Assembly (NCBI GenBank): GCA_030831315.1
Contig: JAURLI010000007.1
Span: forward strand, 1-64,000
DNA: 64,000 nt
Origin: Alphaproteobacteria bacterium
GTDB lineage: Bacteria > Pseudomonadota > Alphaproteobacteria > SMXQ01
Direction: 5' to 3'
The notes beneath the pieces are model-generated. The model had not been told where the DNA came from. It made no database searches and was given only the letters and a program-made list of their open reading frames with translations. This document shows, in pieces, positions 57,555 to 64,000 of this stretch. Both the position numbers and the translations under genes were made by a program. Position 1 is the first letter of the stretch, and every line of letters begins with the position of its first letter.

Positions 57555-57965
57555 TCACTCCGGCGCATCCTGCGGCACCAGGGAAATGACGACGATGGCC
57601 TGCGCCGTCGGCGGCTCGTCGGTCAGGGTCACGTCGATGCGCGCCTTGAAGCCCGCAGGGGTCAATTCCGCCAGGCGCCGGGCCGCACCGCCCGTCAGCG
57701 CGATGGTGGGCCGCCCACCCGGCAGGTTGACGACACCCATGTCGCGCCAGAACACACCCTTGCGAAAGCCGGTGCCGAGCGCCTTGGAGCAGGCTTCTTT
57801 CGCGGCATAGCGCTTGGCGTAGGATTCAATGCGGTTGCGGCGCCGCTCGGACTTCTGGCGCTCGGTATCGGTATAGACACGCGAAAGGAAGCGATCGCCG
57901 AACCGGTCGATCGTGCGTGCGATCCGGCGAATGTCGATGATGTCGCTTCCGAGGCCGATGATCAC
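57555..57965 (-). CDS. acpS: Holo-[acyl-carrier-protein] synthase
   Basis: AcpS transfers phosphopantetheine from CoA to [18 protein letters not shown] contains the conserved Asp and the segment [16 protein letters not shown] carries the Mg-binding Glu. The 136-residue size is normal. It overlaps the pdxJ stop by 4 bases (ATGA), linking the genes. It lies 90 bases before lepB. Confidence 0.95.
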   Translation of the reverse strand: MIIGLGSDIIDIRRIARTIDRFGDRFLSRVYTDTERQKSERRRNRIESYAKRYAAKEACSKALGTGFRKGVFWRDMGVVNLPGGRPTIALTGGAARRLAELTPAGFKARIDVTLTDEPPTAQAIVVISLVPQDAPE

Positions 57966-58744
57966 GACGGTTTCCCCATGCCTGCCTGAATTGCGCGCGC
58001 TTCATCCATGGCCTCGCGCATGCGGCGAATGGCAGCGTCAAAGCCGATGAAGATCGCCTCGCCCACCAGGAAATGACCGATGTTCAACTCGATGATCTCA
58101 GGAATCGCGGCAACCGCGCCGACAGTATCGAAGGCCAGCCCATGCCCGGCATGGCATTCTAGGCCCAGCTTGGCGGCAAGAGTGGCACCCCGGCGGATGC
58201 GCTCCAACTCAGCCGCGCGGGCGACGCCCTCCGAATCGCAATACTTCCCCGTGTGCAATTCGATGACAGGGACACCGAGATCGGCCGCTGCGTCGATCTG
58301 TTCGAGATCTGGATCGATGAACAACGAGACCCGGATGCCGGCCGCGCCCAGCTTTGCAACGAAAGGCGCCAGCTTCTTGCGTCCGCGGATGACATCGAGA
58401 CCGCCCTCGGTCGTCAGTTCGCGGCGTTTTTCGGGCACGATGCAGGCCGCATGGGGCCGGTGCGCAAGCGCGATTTCGAGCATTTCCTCGGTCGCGGCCA
58501 TTTCGAGATTGAGTGGCAGTTCGATGTCGCGCGACAAGGCCCGGATGTCGCGATCGGAAATATGCCGGCGGTCCTCACGCAGGTGCGCGGTAATTCCGTC
58601 GGCTCCTGCAGCCGCCGCGATACGTGCCGCACGCACGGGATCCGGGTGCTCGCCGCCACGTGCATTGCGGATCGTCGCTACGTGATCGATGTTGACGCCA
58701 AGGCGAAGCGAGTGGTCCTGCCGGCTCTTTACCTTCGCCGCCAT
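57962..58744 (-). CDS. pdxJ: Pyridoxine 5'-phosphate synthase
   Basis: PdxJ closes the pyridoxine ring from deoxyxylulose phosphate and aminoacetone phosphate. The 260-residue TIM barrel has [17 protein letters not shown] at the start, [13 protein letters not shown], and the C-terminal [35 protein letters not shown] in consecutive strands. Starts one base after the rsh stop. The order rsh-pdxJ-acpS-lepB-rnc-era is standard for alphaproteobacteria. Confidence 0.95.
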   Translation of the reverse strand: MAAKVKSRQDHSLRLGVNIDHVATIRNARGGEHPDPVRAARIAAAAGADGITAHLREDRRHISDRDIRALSRDIELPLNLEMAATEEMLEIALAHRPHAACIVPEKRRELTTEGGLDVIRGRKKLAPFVAKLGAAGIRVSLFIDPDLEQIDAAADLGVPVIELHTGKYCDSEGVARAAELERIRRGATLAAKLGLECHAGHGLAFDTVGAVAAIPEIIELNIGHFLVGEAIFIGFDAAIRRMREAMDEARAIQAGMGKPS

Positions 58745-58745
58745 G

Positions 58746-60911
58746 TCAGCCTCGCGCCCTTTCGACCGAATTGATGGCAGGCGTCGCCCGCAGGGCCGCG
58801 ATGATATTGCTGAGGTGCTTGACGTTCTGCACCTCGACGTCGATCGACATCTCGAAAAAGTCGGTGGCCCGATGCCTGATTTTCAGGTTCAGGATATTGC
58901 CGAGGTTCTTCGCGATGACCGAGGCAAGCGCCGACAGCGCGCCCGGCTCGTTGATGACGGTGACGTTGATGCGCCCGACCAGTTCTTCATCACCATCGGT
59001 GTCCCACGACACGTCGAGCCAGCGTTCCGGCATATCCGAGAAGCTCTCGAGCGTATTGCAATCGATCGTATGAATGGTCACGCCCTTGCCCGGGGTCAGG
59101 ATGCCGACAATGCGATCGCCGGCGAGCGGATGGCAGCAGTTGGCATAATGCAGCGCCATGCCGGCGGTCAGGCCGCGAATGGGTACCGCGTGGGACTTTT
59201 CGCGCTTGCCCCGCCCCCGGCCCTTTCGTGCCGCCACCAGCGGCACGACCTTGGCGCCGATGCGGCCCTCTTCCAGTTCGTTCTTGAGACCGGGAAAAAC
59301 CGCAAGCAGCACATCGCGCGCAGTAACCTTGTTCGCGCCGACCGCGGCGATCAAATCGTCGGTACCGTCGCAGCGGAAAATCTTGAGAACGCCGCGCGGG
59401 GCCTTGTCGGAATACTGATAGCCCACTTCCTCGAACGCCTTTTCGAGGATTGCCCGGCCCAGGTAGACATATTCCTCCGTCTGGCGGGATCGGATGAAGC
59501 GGCGGATGGCCACCTTGGCCTTGCCGGTAATGACGAAACTTTCCCAGGTCGGCGACGGGCGCTGCGCCTTCGAAGTGATGACCTCGACCTGGTCGCCGTT
59601 CTCAAGCTGGGTCTTGAGCGGCACGATGCGGCCGTTGATCTTTGCGCCGACGCAGGTATCGCCGATGTCCGAATGCACCGCATAGGCGAAATCGACCGCG
59701 GTCGCGCCCCGCGGCAGGCCGATCAGGTCGCCACGCGGGGTAAAGCAGAACACCTGGTCCTGGAACATCTCGAGCTTGGTGTGTTCAAGGAATTCTTCCG
59801 GATCCGAAGCCTGATCAAGAATGTGCAGAAGTTCGCGCAGCCAACCGTAGCGACGCCCTTCACGTTCGGCCGCGGGCCCCTGCTTGTAGGCCCAGTGGGC
59901 GGCAACGCCCCACTCCGCGACCTCGTGCATTTCGCGGGTGCGAATCTGGATTTCGATACGGTTGCGTTTCGGCCCGATGACGCAGGTGTGCAGCGACGAA
60001 TACCCGTTGCGCTTGGGAGTCGAGATGTAGTCCTTGAAGCGCCCCGGAACGAGCGGATAAACGCCATGCAGGACACCGAGCGCCCGGTAGCAGTCCTCGC
60101 GGTTCTCGACGACGATACGGAAGGCCATGATGTCGGCGAGTTGCTCGAATCCGACGCGCTTGCGCTGCATCTTGGACCAGATCGAATAGGGCCTTTTTTC
60201 CCGGCCGCTGATTTCGGCCTTCATGCCCGCCTTTTCCAGCGTGGCTTCAAGCTCGCTGATGATCTGCTGGGCGAGATCGCCGCCCTGCTCGCGCAGGTAT
60301 TCCAGACGCGACAGAACCGATACGCGTGCCTCGGGATTGACCTCGGCAAAGGCAAGGTCTTCCAATTCGTCCTTGAAATCATGCAGACCGATACGTTCGG
60401 CGAGCGGCGCGTAAAGCTCGATCGTCTCGCCCGCAATCCGCCGGCGCTTGGCCGGATCCTTGATGAAGCGGAGCGTGCGCATGTTGTGCAGACGGTCAGC
60501 AAGCTTGACCAGAAGCACGCGAATGTCTTCGGACATCGCCAGCAGAAGCTTGCGAAAATTCTCGGCTTCCCGGGCATGATCGGATTGCAGTTCGATACGC
60601 GAGAGCTTGGTCACGCCGTCGACCAGCCGGGCGACATCCTTGCCGAAGAGGCGCTCGACCTCTTCGATCGTCGCCAGGGTATCCTCGACCGTATCGTGCA
60701 GCAGGGCCGTAGCGATGGTGTACTGGTCGAGCCGCATGCCCGCCAGGATGCCCGCCACTTCGCAAGGATGTGAAAAATAGGGATCGCCCGAGGCGCGCAT
60801 CTGCGTGCCATGCGCCTTCATGGCAAAGACGTAAGCCCTGTTGATCAGGTCTTCATCGACATCCGGATCATAGGCCCGGATCATTTCGACCAGTTCGAAC
60901 TGACGGATCAT
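58746..60911 (-). CDS. rsh: Bifunctional (p)ppGpp synthetase/hydrolase (RelA/SpoT, Rsh)
   Basis: A 721-residue stringent-response enzyme. The hydrolase HD site is H72 D73 ([12 protein letters not shown]), so degradation is retained. The synthetase domain contains [35 protein letters not shown] spread over strands and [15 protein letters not shown] domain ([24 protein letters not shown]) and a C-terminal ACT domain ([20 protein letters not shown]) follow. This single Rsh is typical of alphaproteobacteria. rpoZ is upstream by 97 bases. Confidence 0.95.
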   Translation of the reverse strand: MIRQFELVEMIRAYDPDVDEDLINRAYVFAMKAHGTQMRASGDPYFSHPCEVAGILAGMRLDQYTIATALLHDTVEDTLATIEEVERLFGKDVARLVDGVTKLSRIELQSDHAREAENFRKLLLAMSEDIRVLLVKLADRLHNMRTLRFIKDPAKRRRIAGETIELYAPLAERIGLHDFKDELEDLAFAEVNPEARVSVLSRLEYLREQGGDLAQQIISELEATLEKAGMKAEISGREKRPYSIWSKMQRKRVGFEQLADIMAFRIVVENREDCYRALGVLHGVYPLVPGRFKDYISTPKRNGYSSLHTCVIGPKRNRIEIQIRTREMHEVAEWGVAAHWAYKQGPAAEREGRRYGWLRELLHILDQASDPEEFLEHTKLEMFQDQVFCFTPRGDLIGLPRGATAVDFAYAVHSDIGDTCVGAKINGRIVPLKTQLENGDQVEVITSKAQRPSPTWESFVITGKAKVAIRRFIRSRQTEEYVYLGRAILEKAFEEVGYQYSDKAPRGVLKIFRCDGTDDLIAAVGANKVTARDVLLAVFPGLKNELEEGRIGAKVVPLVAARKGRGRGKREKSHAVPIRGLTAGMALHYANCCHPLAGDRIVGILTPGKGVTIHTIDCNTLESFSDMPERWLDVSWDTDGDEELVGRINVTVINEPGALSALASVIAKNLGNILNLKIRHRATDFFEMSIDVEVQNVKHLSNIIAALRATPAINSVERARG

Positions 60912-61008
60912 TCCGCGTCCCTAAAGCCAACATCCGGCTACGGTGCTTGCCTGCGCGATCTCCGCGCCGGCGCCCGTCTCCGGGCCGGTATCGGGGACGG
61001 GATCGTGT

Positions 61009-61458
61009 TCAGTCCTGACGCGCCTCGTCGCCAGAACCGGCGGCGTCATTATCACCGGAATCCGAAATTTCGGCACCGGCTTCAATGGCATCCTCGCCGA
61101 CCGTCAGGATGTCATCGGCGATCTCTTCCTCGAGCAGGGTCTTGCGGGCGATGGCGTCTTCCGGCTTCATCGCGCCGAGGCCTTCGCCGAGCGATGCCAC
61201 ATCGGGATCCTCGTCGGCGGGCTCGTCCTGTTCGACGTGACGCTGCAGGCCGAGGATGACGGCCTCGCGCAACTCATCGACACCCACGGTTTCCTCGGCG
61301 ATCTCACGCAGCGAAACGACGGGGTTCTTGTCGTTGTCGCGATCGACGGTCAGAACGCCGCCAGCCGAAATGTCGCGTGCGCGCTGCGCGGCGACCAGGA
61401 CCAGGTCGAAGCGGTTGGGCACCCTGAGAACGCAGTCCTCAACGGTAATACGGGCCAT
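61009..61458 (-). CDS. rpoZ: RNA polymerase omega subunit
   Basis: Omega supports RNA polymerase assembly and is part of the ppGpp site. [33 protein letters not shown] and [17 protein letters not shown] are the conserved core. At 149 residues it is longer than E. coli omega (91); the extra C-terminal part is acidic ([12 protein letters not shown], then [20 protein letters not shown]). It has its own promoter upstream and is the first gene of the rsh cluster. Confidence 0.95.
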   Translation of the reverse strand: MARITVEDCVLRVPNRFDLVLVAAQRARDISAGGVLTVDRDNDKNPVVSLREIAEETVGVDELREAVILGLQRHVEQDEPADEDPDVASLGEGLGAMKPEDAIARKTLLEEEIADDILTVGEDAIEAGAEISDSGDNDAAGSGDEARQD

Positions 61459-61492
61459 GCGGTATCTCCGAAATCGGCGAAAAAGGGCCTTC

Positions 61493-61521
61493 TATATAGG
61501 GTTGCACCCCGCCAAAAGCAA
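61493..61521 (-). promoter_or_regulatory. Promoter of rpoZ
   Basis: On the minus strand TTGCTT, a 17-base spacer, then TATATA: close matches to both sigma-70 boxes at ideal spacing, about 35 bases before the rpoZ ATG. Confidence 0.7.
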
Positions 61522-61552
61522 GGCGGAACGGGCCGCGGCAGCGGTTTTCCGC

Positions 61553-62053
61553 CTATTCCGCGTCCATCGGGCGGGCGAGCTGATCGCCCGGCAGGGCATT
61601 AACCATCGCACCGATGGGCGTTCCGGTCGCCGGATGGCGCCAATCCGGGGCAATTTCAGCGAGCGGCAGCAGCACGAAAGCCCGCCCCGCCATGCGTGGA
61701 TGCGGCAGGGCCGGATGGGCATCGGCCGGGGTCACCATCGGGCCATAGGCAAGCAGGTCCAGATCGAGTACCCGCGCCGCATTGGCGTCCGCCCGCACCC
61801 GCCCGAACTCGGCCTCCAGCGCCAGCAGGGCCGCCAACAGGGGCTGCGGGCCGAGGCCCGTCTCCACCCGCGCCACCGCATTGACATACCAGGGCTGGTC
61901 CGATACAGGCACCGGCGCCGAGGTATAAAACCGCGACCGCGCCAGAACCGCGATCCCCTCAGCCTGCAACCGGTCGAGCGCTGCCACAAGCGTTCTCCGG
62001 GGCGGGCCGAAACGCGGGCTTTCAAGGTTGCCGCCCAGGCCGATCAGGATCAT
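61553..62053 (-). CDS. folK: 2-amino-4-hydroxy-6-hydroxymethyldihydropteridine pyrophosphokinase
   Basis: FolK adds pyrophosphate to the pterin in folate synthesis. The 166-residue protein has ILIGLGGNLESPRFGPPR, RSRFYTSAPVPVSDQPWYVNAV, AARVLDLDLLAYGPM (metal-binding Asp pair) and LPHPRMAGRAFVLLPLAEIAP. All family blocks are present. It stands alone upstream of rpoZ and is divergent from the NYN-domain gene. Confidence 0.95.
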   Translation of the reverse strand: MILIGLGGNLESPRFGPPRRTLVAALDRLQAEGIAVLARSRFYTSAPVPVSDQPWYVNAVARVETGLGPQPLLAALLALEAEFGRVRADANAARVLDLDLLAYGPMVTPADAHPALPHPRMAGRAFVLLPLAEIAPDWRHPATGTPIGAMVNALPGDQLARPMDAE

Positions 62054-62160
62054 GTCCCACCATTGATATAGGGCAGTATGTATGATAAAAATATCGGTGA
62101 TTTCAATGCGTTAAAAACTCCTTTTTAGGCTGAAAATCAATTTAACTTCAGGAAGTCATT

Positions 62161-62724
62161 ATGCAGTTTTACCCTCAGGAACGTATCGCCCTGTTCATCG
62201 ACGGCGCCAATCTTTTCTCCTGCGCCCGCAATCTCGGCTTCGACATCGACTACAAGAAGCTTCTCACCCTGTTCGGCAGCAAGGGGCGTCTGATCCGGGC
62301 GTTTTACTACACCGCGCTGATCGACGATCAGGAATACTCCCCCATCCGCCCGTTGGTCGACTGGCTCGACTACAACGGTTATGCCGTGGTGACCAAGGCC
62401 GCCAAGGAATTCAGCGATTCCGAAGGCCGCCGCCGCATCAAGGGCAACATGGACATGGAACTGGCCATCGACATGCTGGAGATGGCGGACCGGCTGGATC
62501 ATATCGTCCTGTTCTCGGGCGATGGCGACTTCCGCCGCCTGGTCGAGGCCGTTCAGCTCAAGGGCGTTCGGGTCACTGTCGTTTCCTCGATGCGCACGCA
62601 GCCGCCGATGGTAGCCGACGAATTGCGCCGCCAGGCTGACGTTTTCGTCGAACTGCGCGATCTCGCCAGTGAAATCGCCCGCCCGCGCGAGCAATACCAC
62701 GCCCCCGAAGAGCCGGTCGCCTGA
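62161..62724 (+). CDS. NYN domain (LabA/DUF88) protein
   Basis: A 187-residue protein of the NYN family, PIN-like nucleases. RIALFIDGANLFSCARNLGF gives the first conserved Asp, GNMDMELAIDMLEMADR the second and DHIVLFSGDGDFRRLVEAVQLKGVRVTVVS the last acidic cluster, the metal site expected for RNA cleavage. AGGAAG lies 6 bases before the ATG in a strongly AT-rich leader. Function in bacteria is mostly unknown; RNA turnover is inferred from the fold. Confidence 0.9.
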   Translation: MQFYPQERIALFIDGANLFSCARNLGFDIDYKKLLTLFGSKGRLIRAFYYTALIDDQEYSPIRPLVDWLDYNGYAVVTKAAKEFSDSEGRRRIKGNMDMELAIDMLEMADRLDHIVLFSGDGDFRRLVEAVQLKGVRVTVVSSMRTQPPMVADELRRQADVFVELRDLASEIARPREQYHAPEEPVA

Positions 62725-62734
62725 AGGGCGGCCG

Positions 62735-63400
62735 ATGTCCCGCTCCCCTGCCAGCCTGCCGGGCGAACCTGCGCGCGACTGCAAGCTGTGTCCGCGGCTC
62801 GTCGCTTTTCGCGCGGAAAATGCCCGGGCCGAGCCCGGCTGGCATAACGCACCGGTTCCATCCTTCGGTCCGGTCGACGCCCGCGTGCTGATCGTTGGCC
62901 TCGCCCCCGGGCGACGCGGGGCCAATGCCACCGGTCGCCCGTTCACCGGTGACTGGGCTGGCGAACTGCTCTATCCCACCTTGCTCAAGTTCGGATTTGC
63001 GCGCGGCACTTATGGTGCCCGCGCCGACGACGGGCTGACCCTCGCCGATGCGCGGATCACCAACGCCGTGCGCTGCGTGCCCCCCGCCAACAAGCCGACC
63101 GGGGCCGAGGCTGCCGCCTGCGGGGAATTCCTCGTGCGCGAGATTGCCGCCATGAAGCGACTGGCCTGCATCATCACACTGGGAAACGTCGCCCATGCAT
63201 CGGCGCTGAAGGTGCTCGGCATCCGGCGCAAGGATGCGCCCTTCGGCCATGGCACGGAATTCCAGGCGCCCGATGGCCGGCACGTGATCGCCAGCTATCA
63301 TTGCTCGCGCCTCAACACCAATACGGGACGGCTGACCACGGAAATGTTCGAGCGTGTTTTTGCCCGAGCCCGCGCAATCGCCGACGGCACTCAGCCGTAG
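62735..63400 (+). CDS. Family 5 uracil-DNA glycosylase (UDGb)
   Basis: A base-excision enzyme that removes uracil, hypoxanthine and related bases. About 221 residues. GLAPGRRGANATGRPFTGDW is the family-5 motif A, in which the catalytic Asp of other families is absent. The [4Fe-4S] ligands appear in DCKLCPRL, NAVRCVPP and AAACGEF. ASYHCSRLNTNTGRLT is motif B, with the His typical of the family. GAAGGGCGG precedes the ATG, which starts 8 bases after the NYN stop, so they are likely cotranscribed. It overlaps the end of the next gene convergently. Confidence 0.92.
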   Translation: MSRSPASLPGEPARDCKLCPRLVAFRAENARAEPGWHNAPVPSFGPVDARVLIVGLAPGRRGANATGRPFTGDWAGELLYPTLLKFGFARGTYGARADDGLTLADARITNAVRCVPPANKPTGAEAAACGEFLVREIAAMKRLACIITLGNVAHASALKVLGIRRKDAPFGHGTEFQAPDGRHVIASYHCSRLNTNTGRLTTEMFERVFARARAIADGTQP

Positions 63401-64000
63401 CGTTCTTCCTGCCACGGATCGGCATCGTTGTGATAGCCGCGCACCTCCCAGTAGCCGGGCGCATCCTCGGCAGCGAAGGTGATGCGCCGCACCCACTTTG
63501 CCGACTTCCAGAAATAGAGGCTGGGAATGACCACGCGCGCGGGACCGCCGTGTTCCGGGCCGATGGCCTCGCCATTGCGCGCGGTGGCGATCAGGGCATC
63601 GTCCTCGGCAAAACGCGACAACGGCACATTGGTCGTGTAACCGTCGTAGGAGCGGAACAGGACGAATCGCGCTTCAGGCTTGGGCCGTACCAGATCGAGA
63701 ATCGTCTTCGTCGAAACGCCTGCCCATAGGGAATCGTAGAGCGACCATGTGGTGACGCAGTGGATGTCGGCAGTGATTGAGGATTGCCGCAGGGCGCCGA
63801 ATTCAGGCCATGACCACGCGCAGGGATTTTCGACGAGCCCGTCAACCGTCAGGCGCCATTCGCCGGGATCGAGCTTCGGCGTGATGCCGAGATCGAGCAC
63901 CGGCCATTTCTCGACGATCCTTTGCCCCGGCGGCAGGCGGTTGCGGGCGTTGTCACCAAGCAAGGGCGTCGCGCACAGCAGCCGGTTTTCCCGCGCCTTC
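63391..64000 (-). CDS. Sulfite oxidase-like molybdopterin oxidoreductase (5' truncated)
   Basis: The frame is open to the right edge, so the N-terminus is missing; about 202 residues remain. The molybdopterin-binding pattern is visible: ITADIHCVTTWSLYDSLWAG contains the Mo-ligating Cys and the conserved HCVTTW, FVLFRSYDGYTTNVPLS the substrate-side region, and GPARVVIPSLYFWKSAKWVRRI the C-terminal block. This resembles the small soluble YedY/SUOX-fold proteins of unknown substrate found in proteobacteria. No haem or dimerisation domain is seen. The stop overlaps the glycosylase gene end by 10 bases. Confidence 0.88.
   Translation of the reverse strand, partial: KARENRLLCATPLLGDNARNRLPPGQRIVEKWPVLDLGITPKLDPGEWRLTVDGLVENPCAWSWPEFGALRQSSITADIHCVTTWSLYDSLWAGVSTKTILDLVRPKPEARFVLFRSYDGYTTNVPLSRFAEDDALIATARNGEAIGPEHGGPARVVIPSLYFWKSAKWVRRITFAAEDAPGYWEVRGYHNDADPWQEERYG

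Noticed and set aside
58689-60773. A 694-codon plus-strand frame opposite rsh
   Set aside because: Antisense shadow of a fully conserved Rsh protein.

Overview
The window is high-GC (roughly 62-64% by eye), gene-dense chromosomal DNA of an alphaproteobacterium, most likely of the Rhodospirillales in the broad sense. The placement rests on gene order and signature genes: CBP3-DUF177-rpmF-plsX-fabH-ihfA-merR with a divergent bamE; glyA-nrdR-ribD-ribE-ribH-nusB-thiL; rpoZ-rsh-pdxJ-acpS-lepB-rnc-era with recO-parC; an LdtR-type MarR regulator; a Mg-type HemB; Bpt leucyltransferase; and a CtrA-like box before motAB. I see no rRNA, CRISPR array, insertion sequence or phage gene. One tRNA (Pro-GGG) is present.

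Layout. 0-3 kb: truncated hemerythrin, gamma-carbonic anhydrase/argC pair, and rplM-rpsI with a clear promoter and terminator. 3.3-16.3 kb: an accessory stretch of metabolism and transport. It holds a MetY-type sulfhydrylase, two Tat-exported aldo/keto reductase paralogues, four transporter genes (NTT-like, MFS, DMT and a TctC-type receptor), and an ornithine cyclodeaminase-like enzyme, ACMSD-type amidohydrolase and Gfo/Idh/MocA oxidoreductase close together. 16.6-26.7 kb: tRNA-Pro, the lipid/ribosome/IHF cluster, BamE, a K+-independent H+-pyrophosphatase, an MFS carrier and two poorly known proteins. 26.8-32.9 kb: riboflavin, thiamine, NusB, NrdR, GlyA and RpiB genes in one direction. 33-38.3 kb: a complete branched-chain amino-acid type ABC system (livH-M-G-F-K) led by a small DUF6898-like gene.

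38.4-50.9 kb lies mostly on the plus strand: a large hybrid histidine kinase, divergent ldtR/hemB, a penicillin-acylase family enzyme, the flagellar stator motAB, bpt, an orphan Tat-exported TRAP receptor and an HtrA-like protease. 50.9-62 kb is the conserved minus-strand parC-recO-era-rnc-lepB-acpS-pdxJ-rsh-rpoZ cluster followed by folK, broken by one plus-strand atypical response regulator between era and recO. The right end has a NYN-domain protein, a family-5 uracil-DNA glycosylase and a truncated sulfite-oxidase-like molybdoprotein.

Most of the window is core metabolism. The observations that most merit follow-up are a TctC-type receptor with an added C-terminal beta-rich domain beside uncharacterised catabolic genes, a paired ATGCT element in two divergent promoters (kinase/liv and ldtR/hemB), two mutually exclusive hairpins before the HtrA-like gene, a probable ATT start codon in an NTT-like transporter, and an atypical receiver protein inserted in the rnc-era-recO cluster. 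I did not find a clearly new multi-gene system; these are leads.
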